In this document: positions 35,456 through 46,503 of the stretch, in pieces
How positions within the stretch are numbered: position 1 is the stretch's first letter
Layout: every line of letters starts with the position of its first letter
From: Verrucomicrobium sp. BvORR106
GTDB lineage: Bacteria; Verrucomicrobiota; Verrucomicrobiia; Verrucomicrobiales; Verrucomicrobiaceae
Assembly (NCBI RefSeq): GCF_000739655.1
Contig: NZ_BATR01000162.1
Location: 62,001-126,000 of the forward strand
Length of the DNA: 64,000 nucleotides
Direction: 5' to 3'
Position numbers and translations under genes: made by a program
Notes under the pieces: generated by a model
Databases searched by the model: none
Seen by the model: the letters and a program-made list of their open reading frames with translations, nothing else
Told to the model about the DNA's origin: nothing

Positions 35456-35625
35456 CCAAAAGCCTGAGCCCCCCACCCCAAGGAGCGGCGGTTTGTGCTT
35501 GCACAACCGCCGATGGGAAGCGGAGCGATTGACCGCCAAACCCCGACTGCCGTGTAATGCCACATCGCCGTTGACTGGCTTGGGATCAGTTCCGCTCCGG
35601 CCAACTCCGGCGGTTGTGCAAGCAC
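35456..35625. repeat. Long repeat element, copy 1
   Basis: Close match of 35648-35829, starting near CCAAAAGCCTGAGCC. It includes CCAAGGAGCGGCGGTTTGTG, TGAAGCGGAGCGATTGACCG-like core, GACTGCCGTGT, CTCCGGCC and CGGCGGTTGTGCAAGCAC. It lacks the right-hand inverted arm present in copy 2. Confidence 0.8.
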
Positions 35626-35647
35626 GACAGTCAACCTCTCGCCATCG

Positions 35648-35829
35648 CCAAAGGCCTGGGCACCCCCAAGGAGCGGCGGTTTGTGCCTGCACAACCGTCG
35701 ATGAGAAGCGGAGCGATTGACCGCCAAACACCGACTGCCGTGTGAGGCCCATTGCTGCTTGCAGACTTGGGATCGATTCCCCTCCGGCCAGCCCCGGCGG
35801 TTGTGCAAGCACAAACCGCCGCTCCTTGG
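35648..35829. repeat. Long repeat element, copy 2, with 21-base inverted repeats
   Basis: The segment 35666-35829 is bounded by perfect 21-base inverted arms (35666-35686 and 35809-35829), beginning CCAAGGAGCGG and ending CCGCTCCTTGG. A core of about 120 bases lies between them. It looks like a non-autonomous palindromic element (MITE-like); no transposase is nearby. Confidence 0.8.
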
Positions 35830-36018
35830 ACAGCAAGAACGAGCACGCCTTGACCACGGCCACGTACGAATTGCAGCAGCCCAATCCTCCCTGTTGTCGA
35901 TGTTCACAACATGGAAATCACAAGGGCCACCAAAGCGGCGTCGAGCCGCACGCACTCCAAGACACTGTCGTGACGCGCAGCGTGCCAGTCGAAAACGGCA
36001 CGTTCCAGATACTCGCAA

Positions 36019-36060
36019 GCACAAGCACAAGCACATGCACATGCACATGCACATGCACAT
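36019..36060. repeat. Hexanucleotide tandem array
   Basis: Seven head-to-tail hexamers: two GCACAA then five GCACAT. It lies in non-coding DNA. Confidence 0.9.
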
Positions 36061-36143
36061 GCTCAATCTCCTTCACATGCCATGTTCTTTGCCATGCTCA
36101 CGCTCAGGGGTACGGAACGCCATCAACCTCCCACCAAGCGCTC

Positions 36144-36208
36144 CACGCCAACGGCGTGATACAAAACAGCCCGGGGTCAGACCGCTAAGCGGTCGCCACC
36201 CCGGGTAT
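36144..36208. repeat. Two-hairpin repeat element
   Basis: CACGCC-AAC-GGCGTG (36144-36158), then ATACAAAACAG, then CCCGGGGT (36170-36177) with ACCCCGGG (36198-36205). The loop itself contains ACCGCTAAGCGGT. A further palindrome GAACTCC-AAC-GGAGTTC follows at 36225-36241. Confidence 0.7.
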
Positions 36209-36369
36209 CGATAGAGTAGCACTGGAACTCCAACGGAGTTCAACAAACCGTCCAAGCCACCTGGAGACGAAATTCCCATGCCCTACGGTCCTCATCCCAC
36301 AATGCGGCCACGCCACGGTCTCTGAACCTCGCTTCAAACTTCTGGCCCCCCTCCCGATACGAACGTTGC

Positions 36370-36431
36370 ATGCCGAAGGCATCCCAGAAGGCAGCCAGGG
36401 GCCGGGCGAGTTTCACGAGCCCTGCCCCTGG
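36370..36431. repeat. Two-hairpin repeat element
   Basis: ATGCC-GAA-GGCAT (36370-36382) followed by CCAGGGG (36395-36401) pairing with CCCCTGG (36425-36431) across a GGGCGAG...CGAGCCC loop. Confidence 0.7.
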
Positions 36432-36518
36432 AATCTCGCACGCAAACCATTGCCCGCCTCATCGGGAAGTTGAGGCGTTGATTTTTACGATCTAATCGTA
36501 CCCCTGACCGGGCTTCCC

Positions 36519-36582
36519 GATGCCGGAGGCATCAAAGCCCTTAGCCGGAGGTTGAGGGAGCGTAGCGACTGACACCTCCGGA
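36519..36582. repeat. Two-hairpin repeat element
   Basis: GATGCC-GGA-GGCATC (36519-36533), then CCGGAGGT (36545-36552) with ACCTCCGG (36574-36581). The loop has GAGCGTAGCGA, as in the 32737 element. Confidence 0.7.
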
Positions 36583-36734
36583 AGATCCAAATGAGTTTTG
36601 CATCCCGGAGTGGATGCCAGCGAGGTCCCTTTGCCTGCACAGTTTCAGCATCGACGCCCTCGCCCCTCTTCAGGTGCGATGACTTGTCCACCTTTCCTGT
36701 TGAGTTCTGGAGCCCCTCCCGACTCGATCAGCAC

Positions 36735-36775
36735 ATGCCGAAGGCATCTCAGACGGTAGTCAGAGGCCGGGCGAG
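36735..36775. repeat. Partial two-hairpin element
   Basis: ATGCC-GAA-GGCAT (36735-36747) is present, followed by the CAGACGGTAG linker, but the second stem is degenerate. Confidence 0.6.
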
Positions 36776-36805
36776 TTTCCTCATTCTCCCGCCGGGCGGT
36801 CAACC

Positions 36806-36901
36806 ATGCCGAAGGCATCCCAGATGGTAGCCAGGGGCCGGGCGAGTTTCACGAGCCCGTCCCCTGTAATCTCGCACAAACGATTGCACCCTGAAGGGGT
36901 G
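36806..36901. repeat. Two-hairpin repeat element plus CACCC palindrome
   Basis: ATGCC-GAA-GGCAT (36806-36818), then CCAGGGG (36831-36837) with CCCCTG (36861-36866). CACCCTGAAGGGGTG at 36887-36901 is identical to 32809-32823. Confidence 0.7.
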
Positions 36902-36956
36902 CCAGAAGTAGCCACCAGCCTAGCGACTAAAGGTCTCCCAGTCCCAGAGCCTACCC

Positions 36957-37331
36957 CTACTTCGCCTCCTGGTCCTTGTACTCAAACTTCTTGAGATCCT
37001 CCAGCGAGACAAACTCCAGCGCCGACATGTGGGTGGCTTCCAGTACCACATCCGGTGCCCATCCCGCCTCCAGCGCCTCTTTCCAGCGGGTAATGCAGAG
37101 GCACCACTTGTCCCCGTTCTTCAGGCCGTTGAATCCCCACTCTGGCACGGGGGTCAGCAAGTCATTCCCACAGGCTTTCGAGAACAGGAGAAAATCATCC
37201 GTCATCACCGCACAGACGGTGTGCAGACCGCGGTCTTCCGATCCAGTGCGACAGTAGCCGTCCCGGTAAAAGCCGGTCAGGGGCTTCTTGCAGCAACACT
37301 TCAGTTCAGTACCCAGAACGTTGGTTGGCAT
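36957..37331 (-). CDS. DUF2237-family protein
   Basis: A 124-residue protein matching the small conserved family DUF2237. It starts NVLGTELKCCCKKPLTGFYR, and has DRGLHTVCAVMTDDFLLFSK, GNDLLTPVPEWGFNGLKNGD, WCLCITRWKEALEAG and APDVVLEATH, all in family order. It is rich in conserved Cys (Cys12-14, Cys27, Cys40, Cys54, and the pair in WCLC), which suggests metal or redox chemistry, but the function is unknown. No signal peptide. It is a single-gene unit whose promoter side faces the gyrA terminator. Confidence 0.85.
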   Translation of the reverse strand: MPTNVLGTELKCCCKKPLTGFYRDGYCRTGSEDRGLHTVCAVMTDDFLLFSKACGNDLLTPVPEWGFNGLKNGDKWCLCITRWKEALEAGWAPDVVLEATHMSALEFVSLEDLKKFEYKDQEAK

Positions 37332-37469
37332 GGCAGCAGAAAATTAGAGGTGCGAAAGGTTCGAAACCAGTCTCCCACCGTTAAGCGGGAGATACACGGG
37401 CAATATACCATCGCATGCCCGCCAGGAAAAGGATGCTCAACTTCAAGTTGATTCGACAAGTCCCCAAAG

Positions 37470-37514
37470 TTTAAACGCCTTCCCTCATCCGGCAGAACCG
37501 GCGAAGGAAGGCGT
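37470..37514 (-). terminator. Terminator-like hairpin after gyrA
   Basis: ACGCCTTCC (37475-37483) pairs with GGAAGGCGT (37506-37514), with an inner CCGG/CCGG pair. On the minus strand it is followed by TTTAAACTTT, a short T-rich tract, 36 bases past the gyrA stop. Confidence 0.6.
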
Positions 37515-37549
37515 CTCTGAATTCAAGCTGCCGTTAAAGGCCGTGTGGG

Positions 37550-40225
37550 CTAGGAAGCCTCGGCGTCATCACCGCTGGCTTCACCCTCACTCTGGGCCGT
37601 TTCCGGAGCAGACGCACCCGCGTCAGAAGCCTCAGCCCCCTCGGCGGCAGGAGTTCCCGACTCACCACCCAAGATCTCACCTTCGACTTTTTCTTCGTCG
37701 TCAGGGATGACCTTGGCCACGTCCTGGATGGTTTCGCCTTCGTTCAGGTTCATGAGCTTCACGCCCTGAGCATTGCGCCCCGTCTGGCGGATGTCCGCCA
37801 CCCGGATGCGCACGCTCTGGCCGCTGCTGGTCATGAGCATGAGTTCATCCTCTTCATGCACCGCCATGGCCGCCACCACGTTGCCGGTCTTCTCCGTCAC
37901 GTTCATGGTGGTCACGCCCTTGGCGCCACGATTGGTCTTGCGATATTCCTCGAACGGCGTGCGTTTGCCCAAGCCCTTCTCAGACACCACCAGAAGCTGC
38001 GCGGTCTGATCCACAGCGGTCAGGGAGACGACATGGTCAGTCTCGCCAGGACGAATGCCCATCACCCCGGCGGCCGCGCGGCCCATGGGACGGATGTCCG
38101 TTTCCTCACACTTCACACACATGCCCTCACTGGTGACGAGGCAGATCTCACTGGAGCCATTGGTGAGGATGACCTGGATCAGGTCATTTCCTTCATCCAA
38201 CTTCACCGCAATAATTCCGTCTTTGCGGATGTTCTTGAAGTCGGCCAGCTCGGTCTTCTTCACCGTGCCATCCTTGGTCGCGAACAGGACAAAGCGATCA
38301 GAGCGCCACACGCCCTCTTCATGTTCGCTGTCCACCTCAAGACGGAGCACCGCAGCGATCTTCTCCTCAGCCCGGAGGTTGAGCAGGTTCTTGATGCTGC
38401 GCCCCTTGCCGGTGCGCGCCATTTCAGGAACCTGATAAACACGCTCCACGTACACACGCCCCGTGTTGGTGAAGAACATCAAATAGTCATGCGCGCTCGC
38501 GGCAAAGAGGTGCTCCACAAAGTCGGCCGCATCATCTTCACCGGCCGCCTCCCGCGTCTCCATGCCTTTCAGGCCCTTGCCCCCGCGTGCCTGCGTGCGG
38601 AATTCACTGGCCAGCGTGCGCTTGACGAAGCCACGGTGCGTGATGGTGACGATGTTGCGCTCGTTGGCGATGAGGTCCTCAATGTTAATCTCGCCCTCTG
38701 CGGCTTCGATCTTGGTGAGACGCTCGGTGCCATACTTGGTGCGGATGTTGCCCAGTTCATCCTTGATGATGGTGAGCACGCGGCTCTCCTTCGCCAGGAT
38801 GTCCATCAGGTCCGTGATGGTGTTGAGCAGGGCCTCGTAGTCAGCCTGAAGCTTCGTCCGCTCCAGGGCAGTCAGTTGATAGAGACGCAGGTCGAGGATG
38901 TGCTTCACCTGGAGGTCCGTGAAGACATACCGGCCGCTACGAATGCTCGGCTGGGAGCGGATCAGGATGCCCAGAGCCTGAGCGGCCTCCAGGGTGAAGG
39001 TATAGGCCTTGATCCGGCTTTCCGCCTCGTCACGACTCGAAGCCGTGCGGATCATCTTGATGAAGTCATCAAGCTGGCTCAGCGCCAGCAGGAGCGCTTC
39101 CAGCTTCTCTGCATCGATCTCCGCCTGCTTGAGCAGGTACTTCGTGCGTCGGATGATCACCTCGCGGCGGTGCTCGATGTAGCAACTGATCGCATCCTTC
39201 AGCGAAAGCAGGCGCGGCCGCCGGTTGTCGATCGCCAGCATGTGCACGGAGAAGGTCGTCTCCAGCGAGGTCTGCTTGTAAAGGTTGTTCAACACCACCT
39301 GGGGGCGGGCTTCCCGGCGGAGATCCACCACCACACGCGTGTTTTCATCCGACTCGTCGCGGATGGCCGTCACTTCAGGGATGATCTTCTCTGAAGCCAG
39401 CTCACCGATGCGTTTGCACAGTTCCGCGCGGTTCACACCGTACGGAATCGCGGTGATGATGATCTGGGGCTTGGTGCCCGTTTCCGATATTTCGGCGTGG
39501 CCGCGGATGCGCAGCGAGCCGTGCCCTGTCTCGAAGTAATCGCGAATGCCTGCCGTGCCCAACAGGGTACAGCCCGTGGGGAAGTCCGGGCCTCGCACGT
39601 ACTGCATCAGTCCCTGCAAGGTGATCTCAGGATTGTCGATCTGCGCGCAAATGCCATCCACGATCTCCCGGAGATTGTGCGGAGGCAGGTTCGTGGCCAT
39701 ACCCACGGCGATGCCGGTGCCGCCATTGATCAGCAGGTTCGGGAACGCTGCGGGAAACACCACCGGCTCAGTGAGACGTTCGTCATAGTTGGGGACGAAA
39801 TCCACCGTCTCCTTCTCCATGTCATCCATGAGGTGGCCGCCCAGATGGGTGAGCCGGGCCTCCGTATAACGCATGGCTGCAGGAGGGTCACCTTCCACAG
39901 AGCCGAAGTTTCCTTGCGGATGCACCAGCGGATCCCGCATGGACCAGGGCTGTGCCATGTTCACCAGCGTGGGATAGATCACCGCCTCACCGTGGGGGTG
40001 GTAGTTACCCGAGGTGTCACCGCAGATCTTCGCACACTTCATGTGCTTCTTCGGCGGATAGAGCGAGAGCTCATGCATCGCATACAAGATGCGGCGCTGG
40101 CTTGGCTTCAGTCCGTCGCGCACGTCCGGCAGGGCGCGCGAGATGATGACGGACATGGAGTAGTCGAGGAAAGAACCCTTGAGTTCCTCTTCGACATTGA
40201 TGGGCTTGATGTTGTCTTCGCTCAC
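37550..40225 (-). CDS. gyrA: DNA gyrase subunit A
   Basis: Breakage-reunion subunit of DNA gyrase, acting with GyrB on the chromosome. The 891-residue product has the catalytic Tyr120 in AAMRYTEARL, the N-terminal SFLDYSMSVIISRALPDVRDG, and the GyrA-box equivalent QARGGKG in the C-terminal wrapping domain, so it is gyrase and not topoisomerase IV. An acidic Ala/Glu/Ser tail (about 55 residues) ends the protein. In the quinolone region, HPHGEAVIYPTLV replaces the E. coli pattern: the residues aligned with Ser83 and Asp87 are Ala81 and Pro85. It follows gyrB by 83 bases on the same strand. Confidence 0.97.
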   Translation of the reverse strand: MSEDNIKPINVEEELKGSFLDYSMSVIISRALPDVRDGLKPSQRRILYAMHELSLYPPKKHMKCAKICGDTSGNYHPHGEAVIYPTLVNMAQPWSMRDPLVHPQGNFGSVEGDPPAAMRYTEARLTHLGGHLMDDMEKETVDFVPNYDERLTEPVVFPAAFPNLLINGGTGIAVGMATNLPPHNLREIVDGICAQIDNPEITLQGLMQYVRGPDFPTGCTLLGTAGIRDYFETGHGSLRIRGHAEISETGTKPQIIITAIPYGVNRAELCKRIGELASEKIIPEVTAIRDESDENTRVVVDLRREARPQVVLNNLYKQTSLETTFSVHMLAIDNRRPRLLSLKDAISCYIEHRREVIIRRTKYLLKQAEIDAEKLEALLLALSQLDDFIKMIRTASSRDEAESRIKAYTFTLEAAQALGILIRSQPSIRSGRYVFTDLQVKHILDLRLYQLTALERTKLQADYEALLNTITDLMDILAKESRVLTIIKDELGNIRTKYGTERLTKIEAAEGEINIEDLIANERNIVTITHRGFVKRTLASEFRTQARGGKGLKGMETREAAGEDDAADFVEHLFAASAHDYLMFFTNTGRVYVERVYQVPEMARTGKGRSIKNLLNLRAEEKIAAVLRLEVDSEHEEGVWRSDRFVLFATKDGTVKKTELADFKNIRKDGIIAVKLDEGNDLIQVILTNGSSEICLVTSEGMCVKCEETDIRPMGRAAAGVMGIRPGETDHVVSLTAVDQTAQLLVVSEKGLGKRTPFEEYRKTNRGAKGVTTMNVTEKTGNVVAAMAVHEEDELMLMTSSGQSVRIRVADIRQTGRNAQGVKLMNLNEGETIQDVAKVIPDDEEKVEGEILGGESGTPAAEGAEASDAGASAPETAQSEGEASGDDAEAS

Positions 40226-40308
40226 AAGAATTGGCAGTGCGATGTCGGTGCTGAGAACGCCGGTCTCACCGGCAGTTCTGCGGGGTCAGGTGGTCAGCCG
40301 GGCGTTTG

Positions 40309-42990
<2,682 letters not shown>

Positions 42991-43153
42991 TTAAGCGCCG
43001 CTAGCGGGGTAGATCAGTCTAGCGAGCGGGCACCGGAGCGCCAATTTTTTTTACGGTTTTGGGAGGGAAAACTGGTGGTTTTTCCCGGGGAAACACCCCC
43101 TGTTCCCCTTGTTTCCGCTGGTTCGTATCCAGAACACCGCTACATACCCTCCC

Positions 43154-44593
43154 ATGCACCCCGATACCGACTTCGATTTCGCCGTTTTAGGTGGCGGCAG
43201 CGCCGGTTATGCCGCCGCCCGCACCGCCGTCGCCCTGGGCCTGAAAACCGCCATCATCGATGGGGCGGAAGAACTCGGCGGCCTGTGCATCCTGCGGGGC
43301 TGCATGCCCAGCAAGACCCTCATCGAGTCCGCCAACCGCAACCTTGTCATCCGGAACGCGGCCAAATTCGGCCTGCAAGCCTCCTCCCAAGGGGTGGACA
43401 CCCGGGTCATCCGTCAGCGGAAGCGGCATCTCATCGCCGATTTCGCCGGGTACCGCCAGCAGCAGATCAACGATGGCCGGTTTACCGTCATCCGCGGGAT
43501 GGCCCAGTTTGCCGAATCCCCAGATGACGCCGTGAACCTCAAGGTCACGCTCAAGGACGGGCAGATCAGCCGCCTGACGGTCGGGACAGCTCTGATCGCC
43601 ACCGGCTCAGTCATCAACGTCCCCTCCGTACCCGGCCTCCATGAGGTGGGATTCTGGACAAGCGACACGCTCCTGGACGCCGAGGACATCCCTTCCTCGT
43701 TCGCAGTGCTGGGCGGTGGAGCCATCGCATTGGAAATGGCCCACTACCTTGAAGGAATCGGCCGCGAAGTATCCGTGATTCAACGCAGCCCCCATCTCCT
43801 CACCGGCATGGATACCGATCTCGCCGCCGTGGTGCACGGCGCCTTCGAGCAGCGCGGAATGAGCATCTTTTGCGGCACACGACTGCTTCGTATGGAAACT
43901 GCTCCAGATGGTAAAAAACGAGTGTATTTCCAGCACGCAGGAGCCGAGCAAGTATCAGAAGTCGCAGAAATTCTAGTTGCTCTTGGGAGAACACCAGCTA
44001 CTGCCCATTTGGAAGTCGGAAACCTCGGGATCGACTTGGATCGCAAGGGTCAAATTCCGGTTTCTCCGGAAATGATCACAAGCCATCCCCGCGTGTTTGC
44101 CGCTGGCGATGTCACTGGGCCCTTGGAAGTGGTGCATCTGGCAATTCAGCAAGGCGAAGTCGCAGCGAAAAATGCCGCAAGCAAGCTGAAGAATCAGCCT
44201 CCGAAACATCGTATGGATTACCGGTGCAAACTCTTTGGAGTCTTCACCCATCCACAAGTCGCAGTTGTAGGCCTTACCGAGGCTGAAGCCCGTGAAAAGC
44301 GCATCCCTTATCTCGTTGCTAGCTACCCGTTCAACGACCATGGAAAATCCATGGTGATGGATGAGATGGAAGGCTTTGTGAAGTTGTTGGGTGATCCGGA
44401 AACAGGTGAGATTTTGGGCGGTTCCGTAGTGGGTCCTGAAGCCACTGAACTCATCCATGAAATCGCCATGGCCATGCACCTTGGTGCCACTGCAGCTCAA
44501 GTTGCCACCGCACCCCACTACCATCCAACACTTAGTGAGATATGGACTTATCCCGCAGAAGAGATTGCGGAACAAATGGATGCGAAAATTTGA
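43154..44593 (+). CDS. Pyridine nucleotide-disulfide oxidoreductase (dihydrolipoamide dehydrogenase/mercuric reductase-like)
   Basis: A 479-residue FAD flavoprotein. The ATG at 43154 gives FAVLGGGSAGYAAA, the FAD dinucleotide fold. The redox disulfide lies in GGLCILRGCMPSKTL, with the Cys-x4-Cys spacing of lipoamide dehydrogenase and mercuric reductase. A second dinucleotide fold, FAVLGGGAIALEMAHYL, binds NAD(P)H; the FAD motif GDVTG (FAAGDVTGPLEV) and the C-terminal His-Glu interface (ATAPHYHPTLSEIW) are present. No 2-oxo-acid dehydrogenase genes are near, so the substrate is open (glutathione, mercury or an unknown disulfide). Base composition falls noticeably within the gene from about 43850, extending into the bactofilin gene. 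Confidence 0.85.
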   Translation: MHPDTDFDFAVLGGGSAGYAAARTAVALGLKTAIIDGAEELGGLCILRGCMPSKTLIESANRNLVIRNAAKFGLQASSQGVDTRVIRQRKRHLIADFAGYRQQQINDGRFTVIRGMAQFAESPDDAVNLKVTLKDGQISRLTVGTALIATGSVINVPSVPGLHEVGFWTSDTLLDAEDIPSSFAVLGGGAIALEMAHYLEGIGREVSVIQRSPHLLTGMDTDLAAVVHGAFEQRGMSIFCGTRLLRMETAPDGKKRVYFQHAGAEQVSEVAEILVALGRTPATAHLEVGNLGIDLDRKGQIPVSPEMITSHPRVFAAGDVTGPLEVVHLAIQQGEVAAKNAASKLKNQPPKHRMDYRCKLFGVFTHPQVAVVGLTEAEAREKRIPYLVASYPFNDHGKSMVMDEMEGFVKLLGDPETGEILGGSVVGPEATELIHEIAMAMHLGATAAQVATAPHYHPTLSEIWTYPAEEIAEQMDAKI

Positions 44594-44674
44594 CCAAAGA
44601 AATAACTCCATGGGCGTCAAAAACATCCGAGTGATTGATTGACACCGTTCCTCCAGAATGATTACTTTTTCCTA

Positions 44675-45193
44675 ATGCTGAAACAAATTATCGGACAACC
44701 CACGGAAGGCATGAAAGATGAACGGCGCAGCGAGAATTCCGCCGCTTCTCAAGCCACTTCCGGTGCAGCACAGACTCCCTCTTCCGCAAACCAATCACCA
44801 AGATCGTCAACCCAACCACTCATGACCACCAGCAAGAACGTTCTCGCCAACGACGTCGAAATCAAAGGATCCATTAAATTTTCTCACGACCTGATCATCG
44901 ACGGAAAGATTGAAGGTGAAGTCAGTTCCGATGGCGCATTGACTGTGGGCGAAAATGCGTTGATCAAAGGCGAGATCAAAACCCGCGCCGTGACCCTTTT
45001 TGGTAAAGTTGAAGGCAACATCACCGTACAAGAACGTTGTGAACTCAAGTCGAATGCCGTATTGGTGGGCGACGTGACCGCATCAACCTTGGCGATTGAA
45101 GAAGGAGCCACTTTCCTGGGCCGGTCCCAGGTGGGCAAAGGCGCTGCCGCCAAGGCAGCGAACAGCGGCGCTGGTGGCCCTCAGAAGCCCTAA
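44675..45193 (+). CDS. Bactofilin family cytoskeletal protein
   Basis: A 172-residue polymer-forming protein (DUF583/bactofilin). The ATG at 44675 (MLKQIIGQP) is used; the TTG at 44639 is less likely, and 44711 is an alternative. About 65 Ser/Thr/Pro/Gln-rich residues precede the bactofilin core, NDVEIKGSIKFSHDLIIDGKIEGEVSS (in part), with its G-x-I-x-G right-handed beta-helix repeats, through GAL TVGENALIKGEI and KVEGNITV. An unstructured Gly/Ala tail ends it. Bactofilins form filaments that organise envelope growth and cell shape. A second, zinc-ribbon bactofilin follows after 21 bases. Confidence 0.88.
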   Translation: MLKQIIGQPTEGMKDERRSENSAASQATSGAAQTPSSANQSPRSSTQPLMTTSKNVLANDVEIKGSIKFSHDLIIDGKIEGEVSSDGALTVGENALIKGEIKTRAVTLFGKVEGNITVQERCELKSNAVLVGDVTASTLAIEEGATFLGRSQVGKGAAAKAANSGAGGPQKP

Positions 45194-45214
45194 TCCACAA
45201 CCCTTTCTAAAGAC

Positions 45215-46495
45215 GTGCTTGGAAAATTTCTAGTCAGAGAACCGAAAGACGAGAAATCCGCACTCTCAAAAAATCAAATCGAAGTCACTTGCCCCATTTG
45301 CGGCGCGGCTCAGCGTGAGCCGCGTCTGGTGGTGACAACCTTCTGCAAGAAGTGCGGGGAGCACCTGCGAATCGAAAAGCAGCGCGCAATCGCCTCGTCC
45401 CAGTGCAACCCGAATCCCAGCGCAGTCTTTCCTGCGGTGATGGATGTGTCGGCCAAGGATCCCCTCCTGGCCGAGCTAAGGAAGCCAGACGCCCCCGCCA
45501 CGACGGAGACCACGCCCGCTCAACCTGAGATTCAAGCTCAAGAAGAGTTCAAGGCGCTCCTCCCCACCGAAGCCCCCTTGCAGGACGAACTGCCCCTGGG
45601 ACTCGGTGACATGATGGGCTTTAAGGAAGCCGAACCCGCAGCACCTTCGCTGTTCACCGGTGCCCAGACCCGGTCAGGGGTGCGCCCACGATCCCAGCAA
45701 CCTCAGCCTCAGGTTCCTGCGCCTCAACCGCTCGGGCTCGCTGCGCTCAAAAAGCCAGCTTACCTGCAGCGCACAGAGATTTCAGAAAAAGCCGAACGCC
45801 CGAAGCCCACTGGCGAGGTGCAGGGCCCCATTGCCCAGAGCACCTTCCAGAAAATGAAGGAGCAGGGCTACTACCGCCAGCAGTACTTCAAGGAAGTCGA
45901 GTGCGGCAAGTGTCAGCACAAGTTCAAAGTCGGCCGCTCCGCCAAATCCACCACCTGCCCCTCGTGCTCCGCCACGATCTGCATGGAGGATTTCGACATC
46001 AATCTCGACTACAGCACCCCCATCGACACTCGTGGTGACGTGCTTATCCGCCGCAACGGCGTTGTGCAAACCACCGAAATCCGCTGCCGCGACCTTCGCG
46101 TCCAGCAGGGCCAAGTGAATGCCAGCCTCTTTTGCAGCGGGGACATCACCCTCAAGACCTCAGGTCTGATCGATGGTGAAGTGCGATGCAATCGACTGGT
46201 GATCGAAAAAGGTAGCGAGGTCCAGTTCACGAGAACCATCCAGGCTGCCGAAGTGGAGATCCAAGGAAAGGTCACCGGAAACATTCAGTGCATCGGCCGG
46301 GTTCTGCTCACAGCGACAGGTAGCGTCCATGGCGACGTCACCGCGCGCTCCATCGGCATTGACCCCGGTGGCGAGCTCGACGGGTCCATGAATATTCTCC
46401 GCGTGGAGCCGAAAGTGGAACCCAGCGCCCCGCGCCAAGTCAGTGCCTCGTCACTGGTCTCAGGCTGCGGTCCAGCCCCCAAATCCACTCCTTAA
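45215..46495 (+). CDS. Zinc-ribbon/bactofilin fusion protein
   Basis: A 426-residue protein starting at GTG 45215. A first zinc ribbon (CPICGAAQREP...FCKKCG) lies at about residues 27-50. A Pro/Gln/Glu-rich linker of about 170 residues follows, then a second ribbon CGKCQHKFKVGRSAKSTTCPSC at about 230-253. The C-terminal 150 residues form a bactofilin-type beta-helix: GDVLIRRNGVVQTTEIRCRD, NASLFCSGDITLKTSGLIDGE, QFTRTIQAAEVEIQGKVTGN and VLLTATGSVHGDVTARS (each quoted in part). This combination is unusual. The gene lies 21 bases after the bactofilin gene and ends in a strong terminator, so the two form one operon. Confidence 0.8.
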   Translation: MLGKFLVREPKDEKSALSKNQIEVTCPICGAAQREPRLVVTTFCKKCGEHLRIEKQRAIASSQCNPNPSAVFPAVMDVSAKDPLLAELRKPDAPATTETTPAQPEIQAQEEFKALLPTEAPLQDELPLGLGDMMGFKEAEPAAPSLFTGAQTRSGVRPRSQQPQPQVPAPQPLGLAALKKPAYLQRTEISEKAERPKPTGEVQGPIAQSTFQKMKEQGYYRQQYFKEVECGKCQHKFKVGRSAKSTTCPSCSATICMEDFDINLDYSTPIDTRGDVLIRRNGVVQTTEIRCRDLRVQQGQVNASLFCSGDITLKTSGLIDGEVRCNRLVIEKGSEVQFTRTIQAAEVEIQGKVTGNIQCIGRVLLTATGSVHGDVTARSIGIDPGGELDGSMNILRVEPKVEPSAPRQVSASSLVSGCGPAPKSTP

Positions 46496-46503
46496 ACCGA
46501 TTT

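Larger units (their letters stand above)
35447..36956. other. 1.5-kb non-coding tract packed with repeats
   Basis: Between a plus-strand and a minus-strand gene I see no credible coding sequence; open frames here translate the repeats (for example Met-Cys runs from the hexanucleotide array) and exist on both strands. The tract holds two copies of a roughly 175-base element, one flanked by perfect inverted repeats, a GCACAT array, and at least five two-hairpin elements, listed separately. Confidence 0.8.

Noticed and set aside
35383-36066. 227-residue minus-strand frame with a Met-Cys-rich start
   Set aside because: Translates the GCACAT array and the repeat elements; not a gene.
35447-36956. 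CRISPR array
   Set aside because: Repeats are irregularly spaced, of several types, and palindromic; no constant repeat/spacer pattern and no cas gene.
36806-36994. Short frames beginning MPKASQ within the repeat tract
   Set aside because: They are translations of the ATGCCGAAGGCAT repeat unit, present in several copies with different continuations.
37856-39394. 512-residue open frame on the plus strand, antisense to gyrA
   Set aside because: It lies fully inside a certain gene on the other strand; composition shows no conserved motifs (His/Arg/Val-rich), as expected of antisense frames in GC-rich DNA.
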